64,000 nt of DNA from Corbicula japonica (taxonomy: Eukaryota; Mollusca; Bivalvia; Venerida; Cyrenidae), in the NCBI GenBank assembly GCA_038501625.1, contig JAZAYU010000001.1, positions 3,162,001 to 3,226,000 of the forward strand, read 5' to 3'. Made by a program: the position numbers and the translations under genes. Of this stretch, positions 1 through 12,071 are shown piece after piece. The notes under the pieces were generated by a model. That model was not told the DNA's origin, ran no database searches, and worked only from the letters and a program-made list of their open reading frames with translations. Each line of letters begins with the position of its first letter. The stretch's first letter is position 1.

Positions 1-1144
1 CCATCGGCTCAACAATGTTGCGTGCAAAAGCACACAAACATATAAAACATAAGAAGCTAATAGCATTGCAAAGCCAAAGGGCAGGTACTCAATGATCAGA
101 GCTCCTGGAGTAAAATCAGCAAGAACACGATGACAGGAATAAGAGAAACAAATCGAGCTTCTAGGTTCTTTTAAGAAAAGATTTCCCCATAAACCTTCAT
201 AAACTCTTAAACCCCTGCCACCGTCGTGCAACCAAAGAGGTAAGCATAATGATCAACTGTAGATGGGTTAATCACCAGGCCTGCAGAGCGCTGTAAAATA
301 TCATGTTGGTAACCTTTCTTTTTAAATTTGCAGATGGTTTTTACGAATAACCGGGAGAAATTAACATTGCCTTTTGTCTTCTTAAGTTTATAAAATAAAT
401 CTCCTTAAAAAACTGGCTGTGAAATACCTTGTTGCAATAGTGATTTTAAACTGCACCTGTATTTATAAATTAGATCTGGGTATCGGCGATAAAACTTGCA
501 AAAGGTTTTCTTAATTTGTGATACCGATAACCTTGCAAAGATAACGTTCATTGACATTATTAACATCGTTGCAAGCTCTTGAAAAGCGAACAAGCTGTGA
601 GATATAAACCCCGTAAGATGTTGCACGAGGAACGTAGCCGTCCTCAAACGGAAAATTCACTATATTATAATTAAAATCATTTCTTTTATCATATATTTTA
701 GTAGTGACGTAAACATTATCAATGGACAGATTAAACCGAGAAAGTTTGCTTGCTTTTCTGAAGTGTTCGCTTTATTAAGCTGTAGTTCTTTAGGATAAAT
801 CTTATTAACCAGTGATGGAAAATGGTTTTTATCTATATTTAATAAATCATCAAGGTACCTCGAGTTCTTGTTAAAAGCTTTAATAATATCATCTTGATGT
901 TCAGTAGAAAGAGATAACATAAAGTCTCTTTCATAACAGTATAAAACAGATCAGCAACAAGGGGTGCACAATTAGTACCCATTGGGATGCCTATTACTTG
1001 TTTATAAATAGAGATACAGAATCTAACATAAATATTATCCAGTAAGAAAGTTAGCGACTATATTAGGTCTTGACAGGTCCATAAAGTATAATTATCATTA
1101 GAAGCATCTGTAAAAAATTGCCCTATGTTCATTACAAGCGATGA
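1..1144 (-). mobile_element. Penelope-like reverse transcriptase, C-terminal half (copy A)
   Basis: Read on the minus strand, this codes for the second half of a retroelement reverse transcriptase. The catalytic block is seen as GIPMGTNCAPL (near 990-950) followed by RYLDDLLNID (near 860-830), with the YLDD aspartates intact. Downstream are LQLNKAN and a C-terminal part (KKGYQHDIL, LFGCTT) ending at a TAA at 207-209. The frame is broken in several places, so this is a relic. The YLDD form and overall motif order fit Penelope-like elements better than LINEs, but I see no GIY-YIG endonuclease. The left 200 bases are its 3' region, repeated at 6.7-7.3 kb and elsewhere. The N-terminal half lies at 2411-3660, beyond an inserted LINE. 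Confidence 0.7.
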
Positions 1145-2410
1145 TCACACAGCGAACATACGTTTTCAGCCAACTAAAATGACAGCCGAAGAGAATGCAA
1201 TTCAGGAACTTTCAGATTGTGCTCATGTAATGACTGGATGAAGAGTAATAAGCTCAAGATGAATTCATCTAAAACAGAGTATATAATGTTTGGTAGCCGC
1301 CAGCAATTAAGTAAATGTAAAACCAAAGAAATCGACATTTGTGGTGATAAAGTTAAAGTAAAAATTGCATCAGATACCTAGGTGCTTTTCTCGATGAAAC
1401 ACTAAATTTCAAGGAGCATGTAAAACGGAAGTGTAAATCTGCAATGTTCAATTATTTTCAAATGTTTACACTTCCGTTTTACATGCTCCTTGAAATTTAG
1501 TGTTTCGTCGAGAAAAGCACCTAGGTATCTGATACAATTTTTACTTTAACTTTATCACCACAAATGTCGATTTCTTTGGAAAGAGCATCCGTAAATTTTT
1601 AACCAAAGAAGCAACTGAGATTTTAGTTCTGTCATTGGTGATTTCCCATTTAGATTATTGCAATGTCATTCTCTATGGTATAAGTCAGGCGGAAATCGGT
1701 AAAAAAAACGTATTCAGAATATGTGTGCCAAATTAGTTCTGAACAGAAATATGCAAGATAGTTCCAAGCAGGCTTTGTATGAACTACATTGGTTACCTAT
1801 TAAGGCAAGAATAAATTTTAAAATACTTACCTTCATGTATAATTGTTCTGTCGGAAATACCCCCCAATATTTAATTGAACTTTTGTCTATTAAAGATTCT
1901 AAACGCACCCTTCGATCCTCAGATTCATCAGTAGGTTGCTATGCTATTTCATACAATAAGAAGAAGACATTCAGTGATAGAAGTTTTAGTACTGTAGGTC
2001 CAAAACTGTGGAATCAACCACCATTAAACATAAGACAAAGTGAATCAGTGGTTACGTTTAAAAAAACAACTGAAACATATGTATTTTAAATTAGAGATTT
2101 TTCTGAATTATTCTGAAGCAGTGTCGATATTCCCAAAATTGTCTGCGTTGTGAATATGTACTGTATAACACTTACTTTAATATGTTGGTAGAAATTTTGT
2201 GATGTAGTTTCATATTATGTTTATGTTTTTACTGTTAACTGTTTTCTGTAACTACATATAATATTATGTTTATGTTTTTACTGTTTACTGTTTTCTGTAA
2301 CTACATATAATTATGTGTTGCCTATATGTATTGTGTACAACGCCATTGAATATGTTTATGTAGAAATATGCGTTTAAGAAAATAAACAAGTTTCAAGTTT
2401 CAAGTTTAAA
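1145..2410 (+). mobile_element. 5'-truncated CR1-like LINE inserted in the Penelope-like element
   Basis: A LINE 3' fragment. It starts within the RT active-site region (DDHT codons straddle the left junction), continues through NKLKMNSSKTEYIMFGS and ISHLDYCNVILYG, and ends with the C-terminal domain at 1721-2089 (LHWLPIKARINFKILT, RSFSTVGPKLWN), typical of CR1/L2-clade elements. The 3' end is AATAAA followed by a short CAAGTTT tail repeat. The heptamer GCGATGA occurs at 1138-1144 and again at 2411-2417, a clean target-site duplication. Frameshifts and an internal inverted duplication show it is dead. Confidence 0.8.
1323..1579. repeat. Inverted duplication inside the LINE
   Basis: About 118 bases of LINE coding sequence (starting ACCAAAGAAATCGACATTTG near 1322) are followed, after a spacer of roughly 20 bases around 1442-1461, by their near-perfect reverse complement ending at about 1579. 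Only the left arm is in the coding sense; normal LINE sequence resumes after the right arm (KFLTKEATEIL). The right arm is therefore an added fold-back copy. Confidence 0.85.
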
Positions 2411-3660
2411 GCGATGAAGGTTTTATTTCCTCTAGCAAACGTTTTTCCAATGAGAATGGTTAGCTTGTCTCTTATTAAATTTTGAGGGAGCGAAGTGTAT
2501 AAAGTTGAGAAATCATAAGTAGACAATCAGAACGCCTGAAAATTATTTGATTTAAGCTTTTTTAAAACGTCATTTGAATTTTTAATCGACCACCATAAAT
2601 TATTTGCCAGAAGTTTCAAAAACCTTATCGCAATACCTAATTACATGTTCTTTTATAGCTGTTAGACAAGATGTTAAGAGTACGGATAATTTAGTAGAAG
2701 TGCAAGAACTAGAGTTAGCAATAACTCTTGCCTTGTCCGGTGTTTTATGCATTTTAGGCAACAAAAACATAGTAGGTACTTTGTCTGTCATAATTAAAAC
2801 AAAAGTTTGACATTATGTTAGATAAGATCGAACAATAATAGTTATTTGAAAACTGTGCTCTTGTTTTACGTATTGCGTCATCTACGTCGACATCGTTCAA
2901 AATCGCTGGACCACTCAAAAACCTTTGGCACAAACCAATGTGAGGAAAATAGAATTTTCTCCTTGACATCCACGTTAACCTGTTATGGATAACACAGAAA
3001 AGAGTATGTTGGCTCATTGTACCCAGCAGACCATTACGAAGCTACAGGAAGTTATTTTATTGCTATAGAATGACAAACCACAAAATGTTCTTTAGATCTA
3101 CATCAAATATTGATGATACAAAGATGAGGAAATGGTCACAACTGATGGCGGATGCAATGATTTTTTATTTGAGTATTGCTTCCCCGTACAAGTGAGCTAA
3201 ATTTGTTTTTATTTTTTAATTGCGCTAAGCATATTGAAATTTGTTTGTGCGGGTTAATATGATATTGATACTCCTTTATCGTAATTTACAAAATTTTGAA
3301 AGTTTCAATCAAATATTTCGGAAAATCAACATTTATTAAGTCTGCACTTAGAACTTTTGAGTAGTGAAGTGTATCCGTCACACTATATTTACATTATTAG
3401 AAGCCTTATCAGCAGGTGTTAATACAAATCTGTTATGAAAATCTTGAATTCCTTTTTCAAATGACGAAAGTCAAAACGAGGTCGAGGTGGTAATAAAGCA
3501 ACGTTTCTTTTATAAAATGATATAGGAGTGTCAATTATTATGAATGTGTTTTTTCCAGAAAGTGCATTAGGTTCATTACGGCGAATGTTTGACTCAAAAA
3601 TGTCAAATGTCAAAAATAAAACGTAAAACACTCAGTAAATACTGCAAATTTATTCATTTT
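2411..3660 (-). mobile_element. Penelope-like reverse transcriptase, N-terminal half (copy A)
   Basis: The minus strand continues the retroelement that ends at 207. From high to low coordinates I read LLPPRPRFDFRHLKKEF and LTPADKASNN (3480-3370), then PTMFLLPKMHKTPDKAR with IANSSSCTSTKLS (2790-2690), then STYDFSTLYTSLP (near 2510), up to FIA at the LINE junction, after which CNEHRAIF resumes at about 1137. These are the fingers and early palm motifs of the same RT. Several frameshifts are present. The element starts near 3650. Confidence 0.7.
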
Positions 3661-3869
3661 TGATATAGCATCGTATAGTCCTGTCTTTCTACAACAACCA
3701 GTTCAAATTCCAAGCCTTGATCTGTTTAATTTAATGAATGACTCGTTTTTAAAGATGAACATTGGTCTCAAAACGGCACTCCCATCGCACATGTGTAATT
3801 GTTTGGCACTCACCAAGTACAGCTGCAGATAAATCTTCAAAATTGAGAAGGAATCGTCAGCAATTTAGT

Positions 3870-3985
3870 TTTAGTATATGTGGGAGGTCAAAAAACTCAA
3901 AGCAAATCTAAATAGTTACTATGTGTCTCAATGTTCTAATATTGTAACAATTTTCTTTGAGTATTTTGACCTCCCACATATTCAG
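3870..3985. repeat. Short hairpin element
   Basis: Inverted repeat with outer arms reading TATGTGGGAGGTCAAAA and its complement TTTTGACCTCCCACATA, enclosing about 70 bases. It could be a small palindromic MITE. No coding potential. Confidence 0.55.
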
Positions 3986-3999
3986 CGTATTATCTCACC

Positions 4000-4810
4000 C
4001 ATATGTATCTAACTTCCACGAACACGAATCGTTTCGGGGATCCCTTAATTTGGAAGCTAGTTGTTTGGATTGAATAGTCTCACATTAACTTAATATATCT
4101 TCAATTCAGTGTATCGAAAGATCCAGAAGTCTTTCACTGTGTGTGTCTCTGTCTATAGCACCATGTGCATAAATATTCAAACGGTACAGCAGACTTAAAT
4201 GTGTGTATCTGTTTAAGGCACTAGTGTGCATAAAACTCCAAAAATGAAAAGGAGGAAGCACGATGCTAATAGATGTGTATATGTAATTGTTCTACATGTT
4301 TGTATAAGAAAACAATACGTGTAAGTTAATTTGTAGACATTCGAAGTGTCATTTTTGGATAATTATGGTATATAGGAGTTGCCTGAAAATTTCTCTATTG
4401 AGAACTTGGATGGCACGTTCTGTTACCACGTTCAGCACTCTATGTTAGGCGATGTCGCCGTGTCTGGTGCTTAGACCTGTGCCTTTATGTCTGAAGTTTT
4501 GTTCGTTGGTTACTTATTCCACCCATATGTGTCTATCTTCCGCGAACAAATGAATTATACCATATTAACTTAATTTATCTTCAATTCAGTGTATCGAAAG
4601 ATCCAGCAAACTTTAATTGTGTATGTCCCATGTCTATAGCACTATGTGCGAAAAACTCAAATATTAAAAAAAAACAGGAAGCACGATGCTAACTTTGTGT
4701 AATTGTTTCACATATATGTATATTTAAACAATCAGTGTATGTAAATGTCTAGGCTTTCGGAGAGTCATTTGTTGATAGTTATGGTATATAGGCGTTGCCT
4801 GAAAGTTACT
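4000..4810. repeat. Diverged direct duplication
   Basis: Two diverged copies of one sequence, at about 4000-4390 and 4530-4805. Both contain TTCAATTCAGTGTATCGAAA followed by GATCCAG, a GTCTATAGCAC stretch, AGGAAGCACGATGCTAA, and end at TTATGGTATATAGG near GTTGCCTGAAA. I find no protein. The segment 4810-5400 shows nothing I can identify. Confidence 0.55.
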
Positions 4811-5399
4811 AATTTGATTAAGCATTTAAAATACACATCAATACAATAAAGTTCGTTCTTTAAATGAGAATTTACGAAGACATTTGTAAGCGTGAAGAAA
4901 ATTTAAGAAGTACTTTATGTGATCAAAAAATGCAAAAAAGAGTAGCCAAACTCTCTTCACGGAGAGAAGTGTTATTTTTCTTTTACTGCCATTGTAATCG
5001 CAAATTGAAGTTAATGAGCATTTTAAGATGTTATTATTCGTAAAACTGCATTTAAGGCTGACAGACCGAGCTGTTTTAAACAAGAGGTAATGATAGCGTT
5101 TAAAAATTAACGTATAGAGTTTCCCTTTGGCTTAGAGATTGGCACAATATTAAACTATGTTCATGTTGAACCGATAAAAATGTCCAACATAAATAATATT
5201 GTATCAGTTAGCATTAAACTTAACATTTTAATATTGAAACAATCTTCATGAAATTTATTTGTACACTCTTTCCATCTAGTTTAATTTGACGTATTCTGTT
5301 CTACGTCCATTCCAAACTGAATACACCATATTTAATTCATTAAACCTTTGATTGAAACGTTTACATACATACAATATGAATTACATGGTTATTATTGCT

Positions 5400-5610
5400 T
5401 ACAGAAATGCAAGTAAAGCAACATTTTTCTTATAAAATTTTATATCTTTATGAACAGAAGCTTACTAAAGCAAACAATTCAGAAAAGCAAGCAAACTTTC
5501 TTGATCTTAATCTCTCAATTGATACTAAATGCGTTACTACTACTATTATATGATTAAATGGATAATATTGATTTTAATATTTTAAATTTTCCATATTGAT
5601 TCCAGATTTC
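5400..5610 (+). mobile_element. Penelope-like RT fragment
   Basis: On the plus strand, KLTKANNSEKQANFLDLNLS (about 5458-5520) matches the LNKANTSEKQANFL stretch of the copy at 1-1144. The fragment decays after about 100 codons and ends near the MITE that starts at 5646. Confidence 0.6.
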
Positions 5611-5645
5611 AATATCACACCTGCAACATTTTACGGGATTTATTT

Positions 5646-6205
5646 TCTCTCAACAAAAGTTCTAATTTGTCATCAATTGTATATGTTTACAATGTATGCT
5701 AGTTTCGTTTCTTTCCTACGTCTAGAGAGGTTGTGGAAAGAACTGTTTTGTCCTGAAATCAATTATCTAATGTATTTTTAATCTTTATTGATTGTTTTAT
5801 TAAATGAATCCAATACCATTTACTTACACCGCAGGGTCAAAATTAGAACAGTCTTTAATTGAAAGGGAGGTAATTTTAAATTGGATATTTTGAAAGGGGT
5901 TTATTTAAACAAATGTGCTGTTGATTAATCATGTTTTATGTTTTTCCTACTAATGAGAGGTCCTATTAAAACAAAAACAAGAAATTAAAATCAAAATTCT
6001 GTTGGCTTGACCTTCTTATGCAAGAAATGCATTTTAGCAAACTTAAGGATAACTCTCGCCAATCTGTTCCAAAGTCAATTATTACAAGATTAAAATTAAG
6101 TTGAAGACTGTTATTGGTATATGATCATAAATAAATAGTGAACTTAATGTCTTTCTAATTAAAAATACGGACAAAAAGTGACCAATTAGAACTTTTGTTG
6201 AGTGT
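5646..6205. mobile_element. ~560-bp TIR MITE, copy 1
   Basis: Element with terminal inverted repeats: left end CTCTCAACAAAAGTTCTAAT, right end complementary and reading AATTAGAACTTTTGTTGAG before GTGTATAT. An inverted-orientation relative with the same ends and interior (for example TTTAATTGAAAGGGAGGTAA versus its complement) lies at 63335-63895. No transposase inside. Confidence 0.75.
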
Positions 6206-6209
6206 ATAT

Positions 6210-6700
6210 CACAGCTTATTCGCTTAGAGCTTGTAAAAATGATAAAGATTTCAATGAACGTAAACTTTGCATAACAGAAACAGCCAAATCGGTACCACAA
6301 ATATTGGAAAACATTGTGCAATTTTAAATTCAAAAATCCACCAAAAATCATTACAGTAAATGTTCTCACTTTCTCAACAAAACCTTGTATTTTGTAAACT
6401 TGATTTATAAACTAAAGACAAATGAAGATCCGTCGGGAACTTTTTAATTAAAGACCTAAATGCTCTATCTGTTTCTTTTATCTTGTTCTATCTATTTTGT
6501 AGCAAGGGGCTCTGGTATATTTACCAATCTTGGCAATACTTTAAGCTTTATACGTTGTATATATCTGTGTGTTGTTGCATGCAAGATTGTCGTGTTGATG
6601 GGTAAGTTGGAGATAATTCACCAAGACAACTTATACTTGTTTGTCCATACCTGTTGTACCTGTTGGGGCAAGTGTGATGTTTGTGCCACTAGAACCTAGT
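6210..6700. other. Unannotated AT-rich interval
   Basis: No gene, repeat boundary or RNA recognised. The short open frames on both strands lack any recognisable motif. Confidence 0.5.
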
Positions 6701-6704
6701 TTAA

Positions 6705-7985
6705 ATTCCCAGATGATTCCTGATAGGCATTTTCACCTTTTATGTAAAAGGGTGAAATATTCATATCAGGAATCGCCACATTCAGAAAAAACAGCCTCCC
6801 CACACAGTCAAGAAGAAGAGAGGGAGAGAGCATGGTTAATAAAATGATCAGTTTCAAAAGAGACACCACTAACAATTAACAAAAATGAGAACCCGAGGGG
6901 TTACCGCCTTGGAACGGTCAGTGGCAAATGAAATTGCCAGTGGGGGTTTAAACCAGGTTCTAGGGTGCACCAACCTCACACTTGCCCCAACAGGTTCTCA
7001 TATCACAAAACAAATACAAGTTGTCTTTGTGAAACAACTCCAACCCGCTTATTGGCTCAACAATGTTGCATGCAAAAGCACACAAACATATTAAACATAA
7101 GAATTTAATAGCATTGCAAAGCCAAAGGGCGGGTACTCAATGATCTTACCGAGACCAGAGCTCCTGGAGTAAAATCAGCAAGAACACGATGACAGGGATA
7201 AAAGAAACAAATCGAGCTTCTAGGTTCTTTTAAGAAAAGATTTCCCCATAAACCTTCATAAACTCTTATAGTTTTGAGTGTGGCGATTCCTGATATGCAT
7301 ATGTTGCTTTTTTTTTAAACCCCTGCCACCGTCGTGCAACCAAAGAGATAAGCATAATGATCAACTGTAGAAGGGTTAATCACCAGGCATGCAGGGCGCT
7401 GTAAAATATCATGTTGGTAACCTTTCTTTTTAAATTTACAGATGTTTTTTTACGAATAACCGGGAGAAATTAACATTGCCCTTTATCTTCTTAAGTTTAT
7501 AAATTAAATCTCCATAAAGAAAATGGCTGTGAAATACCTTGTTGCAATAGTGATTTTAAACTGCACCTGTATTTATGAATTAGATCTGGGTATCGACGAT
7601 AAAACTTGCACAATGTTTTCCTTACTTTGTGATACCGATAACCTTGTTTTAAAAGTTTTTCTGTAATGCAAAGATTACGTTCATTGAAATCATTAATATC
7701 GTTGCAAGCTCTTGAAAAGCGAACAAGCTGTGAAATATAAACCCCGTAAGATGTTGCACGGGGAACATCGCCGTCTAAAAACGGAAAATTTACTATATTA
7801 AAATTAAAATCATCTCTTTTATCATATATTTTAGTAGTGACCTAACCATTTTCAATTGACAGATTTAGATCGAGAAAGTTTGCTTGCTGTTCTGAAGTGT
7901 TCGCTTTATTAAGTTGTAGTTCTTTAGGGTAGATCTTATTAACCAGTAATGGAAAATGGTTATTATCTATGTTTAGAATAAGAAT
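6705..7985 (-). mobile_element. Penelope-like element, 3' half (copy B)
   Basis: About 900 bases (7040-7985) are nearly identical to 1-880, including the C-terminal RT coding stretch, with a short extra segment near 7270-7310. The lower-coordinate part (6705-7040) supplies the region missing at the window edge in copy A. It contains a hairpin (6711-6776) built on GATTCCTGATA and TATCAGGAATC, and a block with CCGAGGGGTTACCGCCTTGG that recurs at 20.4, 25.3 and 26.4 kb. It contains frameshifts and is not functional. Confidence 0.65.
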
Positions 7986-7989
7986 TTTT

Positions 7990-8955
7990 TTTATTAAAGA
8001 TGAAAACGTCATAAAAATTTGAGTTCAGTAACTTCTAAACAAGTCTAGTAATGGATCAAAACGTTGACGTTTCTTTTTTTCACGGCCTTTCATGGCCTCC
8101 GATAGTTCCCAGTGTGTCATTTGTTTACGCTGAACTTGTTTTACATATCAAGAGAAAAAAGTATCCGGTTTAATATTCATTATTCTTTGTAAATGAAATA
8201 ATATTTCATTGATATTCCCCTATCTTAGACACATTTATAACAATAAAAAATGTGCATGCATTTTATGTAATACAAAGACATTTTCTTAAATTTGATTGCT
8301 AAATATGTAAATCATTTGTTCGGAAAAGGCTTTGCAGTGTAATAAAACAATATTTCGAAGGGTATGTGAGCATGTGCCTTCGGATTTATCACCGTCAATA
8401 TAACTTCATATCCTGTTAAGCAGCAGAAAAATAACTTTATACATTTGAATTAGTTTAAGCATGAACAAGTCTTAAATTTTACGCCCTATATGCAATACCT
8501 GGCAAACTTTATTTGGGTTCGCTCCCCAGTAGAGGCATTATCATTTGTAATTCACAGTAGAGGTATTTGTGCAGTGTTGCGGCCGTAAATGTCTCCACGT
8601 ACATATAGTCAGTACTGTTATCAGTGAAATAACCCGTTACCGTTGTCGTGCAGTGATGATTACGTATATCAGGGCTTTCCGAGTAACGTGTTTTGGGGGT
8701 TTTCCCGGTTAGCTCAATTGTCATTACCAAGACGAAGGCTTTTGAACTTTGATGCACAGCAATCTAGCATATCAGTTCCGGAAGCAGAGATAATGTAAGT
8801 TACAATGTTACCTGTATTTCATGTTGACTGTTGCAACTGTTCAGAATATTAGTTCAGTTTAAAAATTGTTAGAGTTTTAATAGTTACTGTTCAAATGCTT
8901 TGATAATTTAGTTTATTCCATGTTAAGAAGTGTTGTTGTTTGTTTTCTTAACAGT
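7990..8955. other. Interval upstream of the transposase gene
   Basis: I see no gene here. If the transposase at 9502 and the nuclease at 9683-14400 form one transposon, one terminus should lie somewhere in 7.99-8.95 kb, but I could not find a terminal inverted repeat by eye. Confidence 0.4.
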
Positions 8956-8960
8956 TTCCT

Positions 8961-9004
8961 TTTGAGTGGAGGTACATGGATCTGATGTGGTACAAAGAAA
9001 TTCA
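8961..9004 (+). other. Possible 5' non-coding exon of the transposase gene
   Basis: The sequence between TTCTTAACAG and GTAATTTT has good acceptor and donor sites and no conserved coding frame. It could be a 5' untranslated exon of the gene whose start codon is at 9502. This is an inference from splice signals only. Confidence 0.3.
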
Positions 9005-9173
9005 GGTAATTTTGAACAAGTCACTATTTGCACATACAAAATGAGTGCATTTCACAGACCAGTAGAATAGTATGTTAATTGCTGCACTTCAGGTAATAGT
9101 TGATTCGTCTGATATCATTTACTTAATATTGCATGTTATTGGTCATTCGAGTCAATAATAGAAATAATAACAC

Positions 9174-9403
9174 ACATCAATTTTTGAGTATTTAAAATAC
9201 TCACAATATATTTCATTTTGTTCTTCTACAATAATAAATTTTAATTATTATGTAATAAGTACATGCTGTCACTTTGTATACAATAATTACATCAATTTTT
9301 GAGTATTTAAAATACTCACAATATATTTCATTTTGTTCTTCTACAATAATAAATTTTAATTATTATGTAATAAGTACATGCTGTCATTTTGTATACAATA
9401 ATT
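9174..9403. repeat. Recent 115-bp tandem duplication
   Basis: The block beginning ACATCAATTTTTGAGTATTT occurs at 9174 and again at 9289, with almost no differences over 115 bases (one C/T change near the end). A fragment of a third copy (ACATGCTGTCATTTT) follows at about 9412. It lies just upstream of the transposase start exon. Confidence 0.85.
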
Positions 9404-9501
9404 ACATCATAACATGCTGTCATTTTAACATAAATTATTATATTATTCCAGCTCAGTAGAGATCCCGCTTGAAGCATCTTCAAACACAGCTAGCAGCAGT
9501 A

Positions 9502-11645
9502 ATGAGTGTTAAACAACAACCAGCAGTTGACCAGCCCAGCCAGATGGAGGTAGACAGATCAGCCTCAGGAGATGCTTTAACTGGTAATGTTTGTTTTCAT
9601 CTATATATGTAATGTGGCAATTAGAACAGTACTGATTAACCAGTGTCATGTACAATGTATGGGCAATTCTACTGCATTCTTTTTATTCTTTGCTCATAAA
9701 TGGTTTGAAGTGTTGACAGTAAATGTGAACAAGTTTCTGCAGCAATTCATTCATGATTTTCTTGTCTGGAAAAATTACCTCACAATGGAAGTCTTTTCTG
9801 GTGTATGTGATAAAGTAGCATTCTGTTGCTCCAGAAACCAATAATTGACCTTGAACTTGAAAGAAATGCTCATGTGTTTGCTTAAGTTTGATATCATTTT
9901 CATCTTTGGTCAAGAAAAAATCCTTGATTTTGTCAATTGCCTCGGTAAAAGTGAGATCTCGTGCAGAATAGGGACATTTAACCTCCATTATTGATGATTT
10001 TCCATCTTTGCAAATTATGGCATCAGGTGTAGCCCCTATAAATGGAAATTTTGGATTGATTATTAGTCCAACCTCATGTAAATGAGCACCTGATGATTTG
10101 ATGAACATCATTTTTGCTCTGCTTTCATTAGCAATACCATATGAAGTTTGTTTACTGTGAAATTGTCCCTTTGAAAAAGTATTTTGCAAGAATGAGCTGT
10201 TGATGTCTTTTTTTCTTTTCATTATTTGACCAAAGGTAGAGGCGGTGATTCGTTTTGACCTTTCTGCGAACCATTCCTTAGAACTGGCTTGTGATGTAGT
10301 TGAATGTTCTAGAGTGTGTGCATTAACCTGTGATATGCATAAATGTGACCATTGGTGTTCATTAGCTGCTAATAACTGTGATGTACTTTCTGAAAGATTG
10401 TCAGTGTCTGTGTATGGAAAGTTAAGACTGCCACATCCTTTCTCCTGCCTGGGCATGTGCAGTGGAGTAATCAAAGGTGCCTGAAACAAAATAATACCAT
10501 TATATATTATCTTGCTTAATTTGAATACATGTTACATACAATTGTTCAACATGGCTCATTTTCTATGAACAATAATTATTCAATCTATTGTTACAGGATA
10601 CAACCCCCTGGACCTATTAGCAGTAGCTTCTGAGAATGTGACATTGAAGCAACAAGTTGCGAAACTCATCTTACAGAATGAACAGTTGATGAGAGAAACA
10701 TCAAGATCTTCACAACAACTAGAAAGTTCTTCAGATCCAACATTAAGCTTCCATACATTAAAAGTGACCAAACGCAAGGATGAATGTGTTTACTATACAG
10801 GATTTAGTAAAGAAAAGTTCACAAGTATTCTAAGTTTTCTTGTGCCTGATAACAAAACTTGTCCATTTTCAACCAAGAAAAATCTTAAATGTTTTAAGAG
10901 TCTTTCTCTCGAAGATCAGTTACTACTTGTTCTTGTCAAACTGCGTCAAAATTTTGACTTTGTTCATTTAGGCAAATTATTTAAAATATCATCCCAGGAC
11001 TGTAGCTCATTGTTTTCTGAATGGATTCAGTACATGTACTTCAGATTTTCATCTGTGTCAATTTGGCCTCACAGAGACACCATTATTGGACACATGCCAA
11101 AGAAATTTAGAAAGGAATTTCCTAATACTTTAGTTATTATTGATGGAACTGAAATCAAAATAGAAAAACCTAGCTCTTTAACTCGCCAAAGTCAATGCTA
11201 CTCTGATTATAAATCGTGTACAACATTAAAAGGTCTTGTTGGCATAGATCCTCGTGGGTCTATCATATTTTCTTCCATGTTGTTTACTGGTAATATATCT
11301 GACAATGAGATAACACGCCAAAGTGGTTTTTATAATATTATAGAAAGTCATTTAAAAACAGGGAAAATATTGCCTGGAGATGGAGTTATGGCAGATAAAG
11401 GATTTCGAATTAATGCGGATTTAAAGGGAATTGAATTGGAGTTGAACATTCCTCCTTTTACAGTTAGTGGCACTCAAATGAAAGACACAGATGTTGAATT
11501 GACAGAGAAAATAGCAAGGCACCGTGTTCATGTTGAAAGGGCAATAGCTCGGGTGAAACAGTTTAAAATTCTTGGAGGGAAAGTCAAGTTAGGACTATTT
11601 TCTATTGTTAATCAAATATGGTTTTCTTGTTGTTTTTTTAACTAA
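9502..11645 (+). CDS. DDE transposase, ISL2EU/Harbinger-related (two coding exons)
   Basis: Cut-and-paste transposase. Coding exons are 9502-9583 and 10597-11645: the first ends ACTG before GTAATG, the second follows TTACAG, and the join reads LTGYNPLDLLAV in frame, giving 376 residues. The N-terminus carries a short helical stretch (LKQQVAKLILQNEQL). The catalytic domain (DDE_Tnp_4 type) shows VIIDGTEIK (first Asp), VMADKGF (second Asp) and HRVHVERAIARVKQF (Glu), so the DDE triad is complete. The region before it (DQLLLVLVKLRQNFDFVHLG) is the usual helical DNA-binding part of this family. The reading frame ends early: after NQIWFSCCFF a run of seven T shifts into a TAA, while the next frame continues TNFMSPLIND to a stop at about 11676, so the last dozen residues are displaced. 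The intron contains the terminal exon of the antisense nuclease gene. Family level is secure; the exact superfamily is an inference. Confidence 0.85.
9683..10480 (-). CDS. YqaJ-type exonuclease domain (terminal exon of the nuclease gene)
   Basis: This exon codes for 265 residues and ends at TAA (9685-9683). It follows the acceptor TTTGTTTCAG and joins in phase 0 to the exon at 12072-12222. It is a PD-(D/E)xK nuclease of the YqaJ/lambda-exonuclease type. I see WFAERSKRITASTFGQIMKR, GIANESRAKMMF (helix with the supporting Glu), PFIGATPDAII (metal-binding Asp), IMEVKCPYS (the E-x-K pair) and FFQVQGQLLVSG (the Q helix). All catalytic positions expected of the family are present. Related animal proteins combine this domain with an N-terminal SWIM zinc finger, which is found decayed at 14132-14400. 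The exon sits wholly inside the intron of the sense transposase gene, so the two are interleaved on opposite strands and probably belong to one transposon. Confidence 0.85.
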   Translation of the reverse strand, partial: APLITPLHMPRQEKGCGSLNFPYTDTDNLSESTSQLLAANEHQWSHLCISQVNAHTLEHSTTSQASSKEWFAERSKRITASTFGQIMKRKKDINSSFLQNTFSKGQFHSKQTSYGIANESRAKMMFIKSSGAHLHEVGLIINPKFPFIGATPDAIICKDGKSSIMEVKCPYSARDLTFTEAIDKIKDFFLTKDENDIKLKQTHEHFFQVQGQLLVSGATECYFITYTRKDFHCEVIFPDKKIMNELLQKLVHIYCQHFKPFMSKE

Positions 11646-12071
11646 CTTCATGTCTCCTCTTATAAATGATGACTAATTATAGATGTCAGATGTGGATATT
11701 CCTGTGGATATTGTAAAAAAACAACATTTTGTTGGGAGTGCATTTATTAACTTAGTTTGTATGCATTTGTAATTTGGAAAGTTTCATAAATGTGAATTGC
11801 TGTGTTCTATTCTTCATGTCAAACTCAGGATAAAAGAGTATTACTTAATTATGTTCACTGCAGTGTGTGTTTATGAAGCCTTTGTATGTCTTTATCGACT
11901 AAATACAAATTTACAATTCAGGCATAAAATAAATCGTAAGAACATTTGTTTGGTTTTCTTGTCTATGCTATTTATTATAAACTTATATATGAAATATTCA
12001 GGAATATTGATGAAAAACAATTCTTTTTTCATTTTTATATTTTCACATTAAAACACATAACAAGCACATAC

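Noticed and set aside
10245..10484. Plus-strand open frame of 79 codons
   Set aside because: Antisense shadow of the YqaJ exon.
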